Part shown: piece after piece, positions 44,078 to 52,835 of the stretch | Layout: each line of letters opens with the position of its first letter | Numbering within the stretch: the stretch's first letter is position 1 | Source of the DNA: Winogradskyella algicola | GTDB lineage: Bacteria; Bacteroidota; Bacteroidia; Flavobacteriales; Flavobacteriaceae | Reading direction: 5' to 3' | DNA: 64,000 bases | Assembly: GCF_005869935.1 (NCBI RefSeq) | Contig: NZ_SZQF01000004.1 | Coordinates: 186,001-250,000, forward strand | Position numbers and translations under genes: made by a program | The notes under the pieces: generated by a model | The model's input: the letters and a program-made list of their open reading frames with translations, nothing else | Database searches by the model: none | What the model was told of the DNA's origin: nothing

Positions 44078-44560
44078 TTATTCGACCCGTACGTAGTTTT
44101 CTGAATAAATTCTATTGCCCTCTTCATCCAATTCAATTTGTTGAAATTTATTTGGATACAAGTCCAATTCAAAAATAAATTGCTTCTTTTCTGCTATGAC
44201 TTCATCCATAACTGCAGAACCAAAGTCTAATACTTCGGTAAGTTGATTTCCATCATACTTGTATGTGCCATAACCAAACCACTCAGATGAATCAGCAGGT
44301 CTGTGTTTACACCACATTACTTTGGTATCTGTATACATTTTTAGTTGTCTAAAATCAGGGTTCATTTTAAAAGAATCAACAACGACATTATCTTTGTAAT
44401 TATAAAATCCTGTAAGTTCCCATGTACCTTTTAGGTCATTAAGCTTATTGGTTTGGTTACTATTAGATGAAGTATTGGTTTCTTCTGTACTTTTAGTTTC
44501 ATTTTTACACGAAAAAACTAGTAACAATAGCATACTTAGAAATAGAATTTTTGTTTTCAT
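44078..44560 (-). CDS. Lipoprotein of unknown function
   Basis: The 160-residue lipoprotein (lipobox LVFSC) has a Thr/Ser/Asn-rich linker and then a beta-rich domain: LKGTWELTGFYNYKDN, RQLKMYTDTKVMWCKH and WFGYGTYKYDGNQLTEVLD. The LxGTWELxG opening resembles lipocalin-like domains of Bacteroidota. No partner genes: it is alone, with 158 bp of empty sequence on one side and the trxB promoter region on the other. Confidence 0.72.
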   Translation of the reverse strand: MKTKILFLSMLLLLVFSCKNETKSTEETNTSSNSNQTNKLNDLKGTWELTGFYNYKDNVVVDSFKMNPDFRQLKMYTDTKVMWCKHRPADSSEWFGYGTYKYDGNQLTEVLDFGSAVMDEVIAEKKQFIFELDLYPNKFQQIELDEEGNRIYSENYVRVE

Positions 44561-44689
44561 GACAGGTTGATTTAGCTATTAAACACTTAAAAATTAGTAA
44601 ATTAATCTGAGAAATTAAAGCAATTTGAAAACTTTATGATGCTATAGTTAGTGTTAATAACTTCTATGTAAGGATTTATACAAAAATCC

Positions 44690-44697
44690 TACTTTTG
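44690..44697 (+). promoter_or_regulatory. -7 box TACTTTTG upstream of trxB
   Basis: It matches TAnnTTTG and lies 21 bp before the trxB ATG. No TTG occurs at -33 (ATG-like words there), so the rest of the promoter is weak. Confidence 0.55.
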
Positions 44698-44718
44698 CTT
44701 TGTAATAAAACACAAGAT

Positions 44719-45702
44719 ATGTCTGATACAATTGAAAAATTAAAATGCTTAATAATAGGTTCTGGACCTGCAGGTTATACAGCTGCTATCTATGCATCTA
44801 GAGCAAATATGGAACCAGTTTTATACCAAGGTGAGCAGCCAGGAGGTCAATTAACAACTACTAATGATGTTGAAAACTTCCCTGGATATCCTGATGGAAT
44901 CACAGGACCAGAAATGATGATACAATTACAAAAACAAGCTGAACGTTTTGGTACAGATGTGCGTCATGGATGGGTGACTAAAGTAGATTTTTCTGGTGAT
45001 ATTCATAAAGTATGGGTTAATGATGAAAAGGAAATTCATGCAAAGACTGTGATAATATCAACTGGTGCTTCAGCAAAATATTTGGGCTTGCCTTCTGAGC
45101 AAAAATATCTTCAATTAGGTGGTGGAGTTTCGGCTTGTGCAGTTTGTGATGGTTTCTTTTATAGAAATCAAGAAGTTGTAATCGTTGGTGCAGGAGATTC
45201 TGCTTGTGAAGAAGCACACTACTTATCAAAACTTTGTAAAAAAGTAACTATGCTAGTGCGTCGTGATGAGTTTAGAGCATCTAAGATTATGGCAGAACGT
45301 GTAAAGAAAACTGAAAACATCGAAATTTTATACAATACTGAAACTGAAGAAGTATTAGGAGATGGACAAGTTGTAACTGGTGTAAGAGTTTTTAACAACC
45401 AAACTAATGAAAAGCACGATATACCAGCAACAGGATTTTTTGTAGCCATTGGTCATAAACCAAATACAGATATTTTTAAAGGTCAGATAGACTTAGATGA
45501 AACAGGTTATATTATCAATGCACAACCAGGAACAAGCAAAACTAATGTTGAAGGTGTGTTTGTAAGTGGTGATGCAGCAGACCATGTATATAGACAAGCT
45601 ATTACGGCAGCTGGTACAGGTTGTATGGCAGCCTTGGATGCTGAACGTTATTTAGCAGCCAAAGAAGCTGATTTTGAAGTTGCAACTTCTACATATAATT
45701 AA
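44719..45702 (+). CDS. trxB: Thioredoxin-disulfide reductase
   Basis: Read from MSDTIEKLKCLIIGSGPAG the protein has 327 residues. An 8-residue upstream extension contains the promoter -7 region and is rejected. FAD-binding GSGPAGYTAAIYASRA, redox pair CAVC (Cys140 and Cys143), NADPH-binding GAGDSACEEA and the C-terminal GVFVSGDAAD are all present. It reduces thioredoxin with NADPH in the cytosol. It is monocistronic, with its own promoter and terminator. Confidence 0.97.
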   Translation: MSDTIEKLKCLIIGSGPAGYTAAIYASRANMEPVLYQGEQPGGQLTTTNDVENFPGYPDGITGPEMMIQLQKQAERFGTDVRHGWVTKVDFSGDIHKVWVNDEKEIHAKTVIISTGASAKYLGLPSEQKYLQLGGGVSACAVCDGFFYRNQEVVIVGAGDSACEEAHYLSKLCKKVTMLVRRDEFRASKIMAERVKKTENIEILYNTETEEVLGDGQVVTGVRVFNNQTNEKHDIPATGFFVAIGHKPNTDIFKGQIDLDETGYIINAQPGTSKTNVEGVFVSGDAADHVYRQAITAAGTGCMAALDAERYLAAKEADFEVATSTYN

Positions 45703-45720
45703 CCTTAGTAATATAAACAT

Positions 45721-45750
45721 AAAAAGCCGAAGTTTTACTTCGGCTTTTTT
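45721..45750. terminator. Bidirectional terminator between trxB and the GIN protein gene
   Basis: AAAAAGCCGAAG and CTTCGGCTTTTT arms around TTTTA have runs of A and T on both sides, between convergent genes. Confidence 0.92.
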
Positions 45751-45767
45751 ATTAATGCTTTTTAAAA

Positions 45768-46598
45768 CTATCGTTTTTTCTTCTGAAGTTTTGCGGTGTC
45801 TTCAAACTTTGTAATAGTAATTGCAGGACTACCAAAAAGATAAATTTCAGTATCACCAGATGCTGCAATAGTAATATTATCTATTGTGCTTATTGTTAAA
45901 TCGCTGTTTCCTTCTAATGTGGTATCTACTGTTTTAACATCAAACTTTGGGCTGTTAAAATTAGTAGAATTGTCTAGTCTAATTACAGAACTATTCGCAG
46001 CACCTTCAATAACAGCATCAGATCGTTGGTACAAATCAAAATCTGCTACTTTGCTATTAATTAGGGCGTCTAGTTTGCTGTTGTCACTTAACTCAATTTT
46101 TGTTGAGTCTGCTGTAAGGTTTAAACGTGTTTTAGATTTTCCTGAACTTTTGTATGTGAAATTATTGGCATTTATGTTGAGATAAGCCCTCGAATCATCA
46201 CTCGTTATTAAGCTTGCATCGCCAAGCTCCATTGAGGTTAGTGATCGTATTTCTCCATCACCTCTAATTTCAATATTTTGAAGGGCGTCACCATAATTTA
46301 CAGTAATATTCAATCTTTTTTTTGATGTAATTCGCATTGTTTGTGCAAAAGACAGAACACCATCTACAACTTCAAACTGAATAACATCATGCAAGTTGTC
46401 ATCTGTTTCTACATTTACTGATGGTTTGCTGTTGTATACAACTTCTATAGAAAAATCACCATTAACCACTATGGTATGAAAGTCATCAATGTACGTTTGT
46501 TTGATGGTAACATTTCTATCACCTTTAATTTTTTCTTGTGCATTAATCAGTGGTGCTGCCACCACTATTAAAACTAAAATGAGTAAAAATTTTTTCAT
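45768..46598 (-). CDS. Secreted GIN-domain (DUF2807) protein 1
   Basis: The 276-residue protein has a signal peptide (ending LINAQ) and one DUF2807 beta-solenoid: IKGDRNVTIKQTYIDDF, FSIEVVYNSKPSVNVETDDNLHDVI, then strands with recurring Ser/Asp turns (SDDSRAYLNI, NSSVIRLDNS). Domain function is unknown; such domains are thought to be adhesive or cell-surface. It has its own TATCTTTG box upstream and so is not part of the transcript of GIN protein 2. Confidence 0.88.
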   Translation of the reverse strand: MKKFLLILVLIVVAAPLINAQEKIKGDRNVTIKQTYIDDFHTIVVNGDFSIEVVYNSKPSVNVETDDNLHDVIQFEVVDGVLSFAQTMRITSKKRLNITVNYGDALQNIEIRGDGEIRSLTSMELGDASLITSDDSRAYLNINANNFTYKSSGKSKTRLNLTADSTKIELSDNSKLDALINSKVADFDLYQRSDAVIEGAANSSVIRLDNSTNFNSPKFDVKTVDTTLEGNSDLTISTIDNITIAASGDTEIYLFGSPAITITKFEDTAKLQKKKR

Positions 46599-46665
46599 CT
46601 ATAATCTTTGTTTCGCTATTAATGAGACACAATTCAATAATAATGTCACTTTTTTAGCTGTTAAA

Positions 46666-46673
46666 CAAAGATA
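46666..46673 (-). promoter_or_regulatory. -7 box TATCTTTG for GIN protein 1
   Basis: On the minus strand TATCTTTG matches TAnnTTTG, 67 bp before the start codon. No TTG was seen at the standard spacing. Confidence 0.5.
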
Positions 46674-46674
46674 T

Positions 46675-46716
46675 ACAAAAACCGCCCCAAACTCTATAAA
46701 GAATTTGAAGCGGTTT
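46675..46716 (-). terminator. Terminator of the GIN protein 2 gene
   Basis: On the minus strand AACCGCTTCAAATTC pairs with GAGTTTGGGGCGGTT through Watson-Crick and G-U pairs and is followed by TTT. It lies between the two GIN genes and explains why GIN protein 1 needs its own promoter. Confidence 0.65.
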
Positions 46717-46782
46717 GCAATCGATTGGTTTTTAGTGATTTATGTTGGTTAAGTTAACTGAATATTGGTGTATAAATGCTAA

Positions 46783-47511
46783 TTAATTAGCTCTTACGCT
46801 TCCAGAGGAGCTATCAGATTTTTCAATCCTTTCCGGATTGCCAGAATATCTAATGTCTCCACCGCTAGTAGCTCTCGCAGTAAGTTCTTTGGATGTGTTT
46901 ACTGAAATATCAGCACCACTAGTGGCTTTTACTTTAGATGTTTCAGCCTTTAGGTTAGATGCTTTAATGTCGCTTCCGCTGGTTGCCTCTGCTATTAACA
47001 GTGTGGTTGAGCCACTTAGTTTTATGTCGCTTCCGCTTGTTGAGTGGCAATTTAAGGTCTCTGTTTTTACATCTAAGGTCATATCAGCACCACTTGTACA
47101 ATTAAGTTCTAAATCTTTGGTCATAATTGTATTTGTTGAATATACATCGCTTCCACTTGTGGCTTTAATTGCTGAAATATTAGCGACGTTTAGGTTGATT
47201 TTTCTTGAAGCTGCGTTTCTGATATTTTCGGTAGTGTAAATGCGAAGCGTCCCGTTTTCAACTTCAGTCATTATTAATTCGTGAAGGTTTTCATCGGCTT
47301 CAACACTAAGTGCTACATCATTACTTTGGGTAATGTAAAGGTCTAGACCTTGGCTCACTTTAATGGACTCAAAGTCATTAGAAATAGAACGTTCTTGCGA
47401 AACAACGTTTCTGTTACCATCTACACCAGGTCCTAAATTCATTGAAAAATTACAGGATAGCATTATGATGCTTAAAATACTGGTGACTACTACTCTTACT
47501 AATGTGCTCAT
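46783..47511 (-). CDS. GIN-domain (DUF2807) lipoprotein 2 with TSG(S/A)D repeats
   Basis: The 242-residue lipoprotein (lipobox IMLSC) has a head region like protein 1 (RSISNDFESIKVSQGLDLYI), then at least six strand-turns of the form TSG(S/A/G)D(I/V/M) about every 18-22 residues. They read ATSGSDVY, CTSGADMT, STSGSDIK, ATSGSDIK, ATSGADIS and ATSGGDIR. This regular turn implies a right-handed beta-helix. Probably cell surface. It lies 40 bp after the NTF2-like gene and is likely co-transcribed from the LytTR-type promoter at 48166-48096. Confidence 0.88.
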   Translation of the reverse strand: MSTLVRVVVTSILSIIMLSCNFSMNLGPGVDGNRNVVSQERSISNDFESIKVSQGLDLYITQSNDVALSVEADENLHELIMTEVENGTLRIYTTENIRNAASRKINLNVANISAIKATSGSDVYSTNTIMTKDLELNCTSGADMTLDVKTETLNCHSTSGSDIKLSGSTTLLIAEATSGSDIKASNLKAETSKVKATSGADISVNTSKELTARATSGGDIRYSGNPERIEKSDSSSGSVRAN

Positions 47512-47551
47512 GATTTTTTTGATTTATTTGATTGATGTTTTTTTTTAAGAT

Positions 47552-48073
47552 TTAATCTTCTCTATTGTCTATAGATGTATGATTATAGCTTATGACACGT
47601 TTTAGTTTCCAATTATTCTCTTCAAGAATCCATAAATGTGAAAACAATGCATAATTATCAGTATTTTCAAAATACATGTTCTCGTCTGTAGAGAAAAAGT
47701 GTTTTCCGTTTTGTAGAGCGCCATAGAGTTTACCATTGTTATACATAGGGAAAACTTCTAAACTTTCTTCTACAAGAAATCGATATACTTTTTCAGGATT
47801 ATTGTCTCTACAAATTCCGTTTTTCATGGTTGATATAAACTCTTCTTTAGAATGCGTTATACCACCTTTATCGTGGTAAAACTCTAAGTCGTCATACATT
47901 AACTCTGCACTTTTTTCGAGGTCACATTTGTTAAAACCTATTTTGAAAAGAATACTGTCTTTAGCTTTTAATGTTTTAAAAAGTTCAGAGTTTGAGTCCA
48001 CTTGCGCTAATGCAATACCAGACATTAATAGTCCGATACTGCATAGCAAAAGTGATTTGATTGATTGGTTCAT
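47552..48073 (-). CDS. Exported NTF2/SnoaL-like protein
   Basis: The 173-residue protein has a signal peptide (ending GIALAQ) and an NTF2-like cone: LKAKDSILFKIGFNKCDLEKSAELMYDDLEFYHDKGG, then SKEEFISTMKN and WILEENNWKLKRVISYNH. These domains are ligand-binding or enzymatic; without motif residues I cannot say which. It is first gene behind the LytTR-type promoter and is followed by the GIN lipoprotein. Confidence 0.85.
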   Translation of the reverse strand: MNQSIKSLLLCSIGLLMSGIALAQVDSNSELFKTLKAKDSILFKIGFNKCDLEKSAELMYDDLEFYHDKGGITHSKEEFISTMKNGICRDNNPEKVYRFLVEESLEVFPMYNNGKLYGALQNGKHFFSTDENMYFENTDNYALFSHLWILEENNWKLKRVISYNHTSIDNRED

Positions 48074-48095
48074 TTTTTGATTGATGATTACAGAA

Positions 48096-48166
48096 CAAAA
48101 GTCTGTGTTATTTTGATTGATTTAAACTTATTATTACCGAACTGTCGTTTTCTCGGTATCAATTGT
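48096..48166 (-). promoter_or_regulatory. LytTR-type tandem operator and promoter, copy 2
   Basis: On the minus strand ACAATTGAT (48166-48158), 12 bp, ACAGTTCGG (48145-48137, continuing TAATAA), then exactly 33 bp and GACTTTTG (48103-48096). The start codon of the NTF2-like gene is 22 bp further. The proximal half-site fits the LytTR consensus perfectly. The distal half overlaps the stop codon of the upstream pspC-type gene. No -33 TTG, as expected for an activator-dependent promoter. Confidence 0.82.
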
Positions 48167-49937
48167 CATTGACCTCTAGATCAACACCATCTTCGTCTAT
48201 TTTTAGACTAACTTCAGGCTTATCTTGTTTAGACGATAATACTTCTTCTGAGGTTACATTTTCTTCGATATCCTCATCATTGATACAGTCTAAACATTCT
48301 GCATTGTCTTTGGTGATTCTGTAATACTGACCAAATTCAATATCTCTTAGAATATTTGTGCCGTATCTTGAGTAACTGTATCTCCATGATCTTGAAAAAT
48401 GCTTATCAGTATAAAGAATTGTGCCTTCTGGTAAATAAATAATAACTCTAACTTCTTGTTCGCTGAACTTATTCTCAATATCTGTTTTTAAGTAGTTGTC
48501 TAAAACAAGAGTATTTCCATTTAACCTGTAGCCATAATCAATATTTTCTGCACGTTTCTTAGCTCGGTTATAATTTCTTCCTGTGGCCTCTTTTTCAATT
48601 ATTATAGAAGCTACAGAGTCTGTTGTAGACTTAACAATGTATCTTATGTTAGAAGATACCAAACTACGACCATTATCATCTTCAATAATATTAAATTCGC
48701 CATTACGGTTGTATCTGTAACTGTTATAATCATCTAAACTTGAGTTGTTTAAACTGATAGTGTCTCCGGTTTTTATATTTAACTCATTTTTAGTGGTAAC
48801 TTTTGCATCAAAGGCGTGCTCTGTTGCCTGTTTTACACCTGTAATAACAAGACCTATAATAGACATTAGCCACAAACCGAGTAGTGTAAATTTGGCTACA
48901 TTACCAATAGACTTTAAGTTATTTACTAAAATCTTTAATCCTAAATAGAAGACAAAAAAGAATGGTATACCAATGGCAAAGAATAGAAGCATAGACATTA
49001 GCCATATTGGAATGTTAGCTGCATTTGCAACGTACAATAAATCTAAACCAGGAAGATGAACAGCATCAGTAATACCAACTGTAAATAAGGCTACAATTAA
49101 CGCGATTAATGTGCTAACACCAACAATGATTAAGATAATACCAATAAACTTAGCTACAATCTTTAGGAAGAACATTAAAATACTTCCAATGGAATCAAAG
49201 AATGTTTGCGAACTCGACTTTAACCGATTGCCTTGCTTCTGAAAATCTACACTTTTTACAGTTTCTGAAATATTATCCGTAAGATCATCTAATCCTTCCT
49301 TAAATTTTTCACCTTTTTTTTTAAAATCAACATTTTTTACGGTTTCAGAGACCGAATCAATGCTGTCTTTAATTTTTTTTTCAATGTTACTGATGTTCAC
49401 AGGGTCGCCGGTCATCATCAGTTTTTCCGCTGTTGTCCTGGCTTCTGGTACTAATGCCCAGAAGATAAGATAGATGAAGATGAATGTACCACCAGAACCT
49501 ATAGCTAATAACAACCATATAAGTCGCATCCAGATAGATTCTATACCAAAGTAATGTCCTAGACCTGCAGCGACACCACCAATGTATGAGTTATCTGTAT
49601 CTCTAAATAGTTTTTTGGTAGGACCAGAGGTATAAGATTTTTTTTGTTGAGGTTCGTCTTCAAAGATTTCATCATCAACCAAATAATCTTCTGGTTGTCC
49701 CATTATGGTTATAACTTCATCTACAAGCTTAATACCTACAACTTGTTTTTCATTTTGTATGCGCTCAGAGAAGAGCTCTGCAATACGTGCTTCGATATCT
49801 GCTATAATTTCTGAACGACCTTGAGAGTCTGTAAATGAACGTTTTATAGCCTCAAGATAGCGCGATAACTTAAGATATGCATCTTCGTCTATGTGGAAGA
49901 ATATACCTGCTAAATTTATATTGACTGTTTTATTCAT
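48159..49937 (-). CDS. PspC-domain multipass membrane protein
   Basis: The 592-residue protein has an N-terminal cytosolic domain (about 1-95, with SDIEARIAELF-like helices). The PspC domain at about 107-165 (LFRDTDNSYIGGVAAGLGHYFG, two helices) follows. A linker has a duplicated amphipathic unit (SETVKNVDFKKKG and SETVKSVDFQKQG). A block of four helices at about 245-370 leads to a C-terminal part with IYLPEGTILYTDKHF, like DUF2807/LiaF-type domains. PspC relates to membrane-stress sensing. Its ATG overlaps the padR stop. Confidence 0.9.
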   Translation of the reverse strand: MNKTVNINLAGIFFHIDEDAYLKLSRYLEAIKRSFTDSQGRSEIIADIEARIAELFSERIQNEKQVVGIKLVDEVITIMGQPEDYLVDDEIFEDEPQQKKSYTSGPTKKLFRDTDNSYIGGVAAGLGHYFGIESIWMRLIWLLLAIGSGGTFIFIYLIFWALVPEARTTAEKLMMTGDPVNISNIEKKIKDSIDSVSETVKNVDFKKKGEKFKEGLDDLTDNISETVKSVDFQKQGNRLKSSSQTFFDSIGSILMFFLKIVAKFIGIILIIVGVSTLIALIVALFTVGITDAVHLPGLDLLYVANAANIPIWLMSMLLFFAIGIPFFFVFYLGLKILVNNLKSIGNVAKFTLLGLWLMSIIGLVITGVKQATEHAFDAKVTTKNELNIKTGDTISLNNSSLDDYNSYRYNRNGEFNIIEDDNGRSLVSSNIRYIVKSTTDSVASIIIEKEATGRNYNRAKKRAENIDYGYRLNGNTLVLDNYLKTDIENKFSEQEVRVIIYLPEGTILYTDKHFSRSWRYSYSRYGTNILRDIEFGQYYRITKDNAECLDCINDEDIEENVTSEEVLSSKQDKPEVSLKIDEDGVDLEVNDN

Positions 49938-50275
49938 TTTTTTGTTGTTTTTGTACTGGTTACTAGGTTTACTGCATTTTGTAATTCACTCCAAGTCGTG
50001 TTTAATTCGTTTAGAAACAACTTACCTGTTTCTGTAAGACCATAATATTTTCTTGGTGGTCCAGATGTGGATTCTTCCCAACGGTAGTTGAGCAATCCAG
50101 CATTTTTTAATCTTGTTAATAGTGGATATATGGTTCCTTCTACAACAAGCATTTTTGCGTCTTTTAGTGTTGCCAGAATCTCTGCAACATAGGCATCTTC
50201 ATCTTTTAAGATGGATAAGATGCAATACTCCAGAACACCCTTACGCATTTGTGCTTTTGTATTTTCGATCTTCAT
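49934..50275 (-). CDS. PadR family transcriptional regulator
   Basis: The 113-residue protein is a winged helix: QMRKGVLEYCILSILKDEDAYVAEILATLKDAK, VEGTIYPLLTRLKNAGLL and SGPPRKYYGLTETGK. Such small PadR proteins (subfamily 2) usually repress their own operon. It is first gene of the padR-pspC operon, overlapping by 4 bp, which suggests it controls the PspC protein. Confidence 0.93.
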   Translation of the reverse strand: MKIENTKAQMRKGVLEYCILSILKDEDAYVAEILATLKDAKMLVVEGTIYPLLTRLKNAGLLNYRWEESTSGPPRKYYGLTETGKLFLNELNTTWSELQNAVNLVTSTKTTKK

Positions 50276-50330
50276 AGTAATAAGGTCTTAAATGTGATTA
50301 AACTGTTCATTTTTTGATTGATTATTGATG

Positions 50331-50356
50331 ACCCTTCGACACTTCGACTACGCTCA
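50331..50356. repeat. Family B repeat fragment, copy 3
   Basis: GACCCTTCGA then CACTTCGACTACGCTCA (50340-50356). The same 17-mer is at 2013-2029 and, inverted, at 62255-62271, where the flanking GAAGGGTC is also shared. It lies between padR and the DUF4870 gene. Confidence 0.7.
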
Positions 50357-50383
50357 ATGCAGGCAAGCTCAGGGCAAGTGATT

Positions 50384-50830
50384 TTATTTTAAAAAATTGA
50401 TTGTTAACGGATATTTATAAACCTCTCCATCTCTGGCAGATAGGCTTGCTTTAACAATAAGTGCTAATTCTATTATAAATCCAATAACAGCCAACGCTCC
50501 AAGTCCTCCACCTATATAGAGTAGTGGAGAAGGTTCTCCAACATTAATGTGAAAATCATGAAAACCATGAAAATCTATAACATCCAACCCTCTAAAAAGT
50601 TTAAAGATGAAAAACGGAACACTGATAGTACCTATAATTATGGCGTAGAGTAACACACTAATCTGAAAGTTAATGGCTTGCTTTCCGTGCTGATCTACAA
50701 ACTCAGATTTATCTTTATTAGCAGCCCATAATACTATTGGACCGATAAAATTACCAAACGGAATTATAAATCTAGAAAAGGTTGAAAGATGTATAAATGT
50801 TGCTAAATTTTTATGATGATTGTCTACCAT
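50384..50830 (-). CDS. DUF4870 domain membrane protein
   Basis: The 148-residue protein has TFSRFIIPFGNFIGPIVLWA, VDQHGKQAINFQISVLLYAI and two further helices, the DUF4870 (Tic20-like) pattern. An inserted His/Phe-rich loop (DFHGFHDFHINVG) is unusual. Function unknown. It is upstream of padR-pspC on the same strand but is separated by 108 bp and a repeat, so it is probably a separate unit. Confidence 0.88.
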   Translation of the reverse strand: MVDNHHKNLATFIHLSTFSRFIIPFGNFIGPIVLWAANKDKSEFVDQHGKQAINFQISVLLYAIIIGTISVPFFIFKLFRGLDVIDFHGFHDFHINVGEPSPLLYIGGGLGALAVIGFIIELALIVKASLSARDGEVYKYPLTINFLK

Positions 50831-50977
50831 TTTTAAAAGTATATAATAGTTTCTTATACAAATATATGTCTAAAAGAAGGTATTATGTTACGCATAGTAC
50901 TTAAAATTAACATTTTTTTAACATTAGTAGTGTTGAATTATTTGGGTTATTTTAGTGCAAAATCTAAATTATTTTAA

Positions 50978-51445
50978 ATGAACATATCGCCTTCTAAGCT
51001 CAATACTTTCTTAATGTTTAAGCTACCTGCAGCGTATTTTACTGGTGTAAGAACAAAGTCTTTAGATAATACAACTTGTGTAGTTACTGTAAAGCATCGT
51101 TGGATAAATCAAAATCCTTTTAACTCTATGTTTTGGGCTGTACAAGGTATGGCTGCAGAGTTAACAACTGGTGCTTTGGTAATGAAAAAAATTAAAGAAA
51201 GTGGTAAAAAAATATCCATGTTAGTGGCTAATAATAACGCGACGTTTACAAAAAAAGCAACTGGGAGAATAACTTTTACCTGTAAGGAAGGTCATAAAAT
51301 AGACGAAGCGATACGTAAAGCTATTGAAACCGGAGAAGGACAAACGGTTTGGCTAAGTGCCAATGGAGTCAATACAGATGGAGTAGAAGTGTCTTCTTTT
51401 AACTTTGAGTGGACGCTTAAAGTAAAATCTACGATTTTACTTTAA
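50978..51445 (+). CDS. DUF4442 (hotdog-fold) protein
   Basis: The 155-residue protein has SKLNTFLMFKLPAAYFTGVR, NQNPFNSMFWAVQGMAAEL and TFTCKEGHKIDEAI. This is the DUF4442 family with a hotdog fold related to acyl-CoA thioesterases. Enzyme activity has not been shown for the family. Cytosolic. It stands alone, divergent from the DUF4870 gene. Confidence 0.85.
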   Translation: MNISPSKLNTFLMFKLPAAYFTGVRTKSLDNTTCVVTVKHRWINQNPFNSMFWAVQGMAAELTTGALVMKKIKESGKKISMLVANNNATFTKKATGRITFTCKEGHKIDEAIRKAIETGEGQTVWLSANGVNTDGVEVSSFNFEWTLKVKSTILL

Positions 51446-51559
51446 AGTAGACAATAAATAGTATAAAGTGTTTAGTAATTTTATTTTGACATAATAATTG
51501 TAACAAATCTTTTTACAAATCAACTTATAGATACATCAACCTTAAAACGAAAATATAAT

Positions 51560-52387
51560 ATGGAACAATTACCAGATTTTACAGATAGAAATGCACACGA
51601 AATAGATTATCGCATCTATGGCGAAGAAATGCAATATGTGGAAATAGAACTCGATCCACAGGAAGCGGTTATTGCAGAGTCAGGAAGTTTTATGATGATG
51701 GACGATGGTATTAAAATGGATACCATTTTTGGTGACGGCTCACAAAAAGATAAAGGATTTTTGGGTAAAATACTAGGTGCAGGAAAACGCATCCTTACAG
51801 GCGAAAGCTTGTTTATGACTGCTTTTTATAACAACCTTACAGGAAAGCGCAATGTGTCATTTGCATCACCATATCCAGGAAAAATTATACCTATAGACTT
51901 AACACAATATCGAGGGAAGTTTATTTGCCAAAAAGATGCTTTTCTATGTGCCGCTAAAGGAGTAAGTGTTGGTATTGAGTTTTCTAAAAAGCTTGGTAGA
52001 GGTTTATTTGGAGGTGAAGGTTTTATAATGCAAAAGCTTGAAGGAGATGGTTTGGCATTTGTGCATGCTGGTGGTACTATGGCAGAAAAGACTTTACAAC
52101 CAGGTGAAACTTTACGCGTAGATACAGGCTGCATTGTTGGCTTTACACAAGATGTCGATTACGATATTGAGTTTGTAGGTGGTATAAAGAATTCAATTTT
52201 TGGAGGTGAAGGTTTATTCTTTGCTAAATTAACAGGACCAGGAAAAGTATACATACAATCATTACCATTTAGTAGATTAGCAGATAGAGTTATAGCATCA
52301 GCACCAAAAGCAGGTGGTAAAAGCAGAGGCGAAGGAAGCATCCTTGGTGGATTAGGTGATTTATTGGATGGTGATAATAGGTTTTAA
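51560..52387 (+). CDS. AIM24 / TIGR00266 family protein
   Basis: The 275-residue protein has [23 protein letters not shown] N-terminal strands, [29 protein letters not shown] and [18 protein letters not shown]. The two internal FGGEG repeats are typical of this double-barrel family, related to mitochondrial AIM24. Biochemical function unknown. Located in the cytosol by lack of signal. Ends with a Gly-rich tail. Confidence 0.9.
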   Translation: MEQLPDFTDRNAHEIDYRIYGEEMQYVEIELDPQEAVIAESGSFMMMDDGIKMDTIFGDGSQKDKGFLGKILGAGKRILTGESLFMTAFYNNLTGKRNVSFASPYPGKIIPIDLTQYRGKFICQKDAFLCAAKGVSVGIEFSKKLGRGLFGGEGFIMQKLEGDGLAFVHAGGTMAEKTLQPGETLRVDTGCIVGFTQDVDYDIEFVGGIKNSIFGGEGLFFAKLTGPGKVYIQSLPFSRLADRVIASAPKAGGKSRGEGSILGGLGDLLDGDNRF

Positions 52388-52608
52388 AAACTTTAATTCT
52401 CATAAAATCAAAACTTTACAGCGTAAGAATTCCCTTTTAACAAATTAAACGTTCAACGAGTAATTTCAACTTTTAACATAATAAGCTGTTAAACTTTGGG
52501 AATATTGTTTCGGCAAATATGATTTTTTTCTATCTTAGAAATTGAATTGAAACAATAGCCTATAGAGAAAATTACTCTTTTTGTTGAACCTAAAACTTAA
52601 AATTACCC

Positions 52609-52806
52609 ATGGCGAGAGCAATGTTTGAGTACACAAAAACTGTACTTAAAAAGGTTAGTTTTGATGCGACATTATTCTGTAAGGAAGTGGAAAAAGCAGT
52701 AAGACGTTTACTGCCTCACGAACTAGAAGAATTGCGAATATTTATTCAGTCCCTAATCAATCAAAACCCAGAATTAAATCAATGTTTAATTTATTTAAAA
52801 GCATAA
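52609..52806 (+). CDS. Small conserved helical protein (65 residues)
   Basis: The 65-residue protein is fully helical (TVLKKVSFDATLFCKEVEKA, LLPHELEELRIFIQSLI), without signal or membrane segment. It has a clear terminator that begins at its stop, an A-rich leader and sensible codon use, so it is a real gene. I recognise it only as a conserved short flavobacterial protein with no name. The 220 bp upstream are AT-rich and otherwise empty. Confidence 0.75.
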   Translation: MARAMFEYTKTVLKKVSFDATLFCKEVEKAVRRLLPHELEELRIFIQSLINQNPELNQCLIYLKA

Positions 52807-52835
52807 AAAAAAGCGACTTACGAGTCGCTTTTTTT
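52805..52835. terminator. Terminator shared by the 65-residue gene and oxyR
   Basis: AAAAAAGCGACT and AGTCGCTTTTTT arms around TACG. The right end overlaps the oxyR stop codon; the A-run and T-run make it work both ways. Confidence 0.9.

Noticed and set aside
46838..47239. Plus-strand frame of 133 codons with LPLVA repeats
   Set aside because: Antisense shadow of the TSG(S/A)D repeats of GIN lipoprotein 2.
50276..50335. Possible fourth LytTR site before padR (ACAGTTTAA)
   Set aside because: Only one half-site is similar, the second half-site at 21 bp is missing and the 33-bp rule to GANNTTTG fails.
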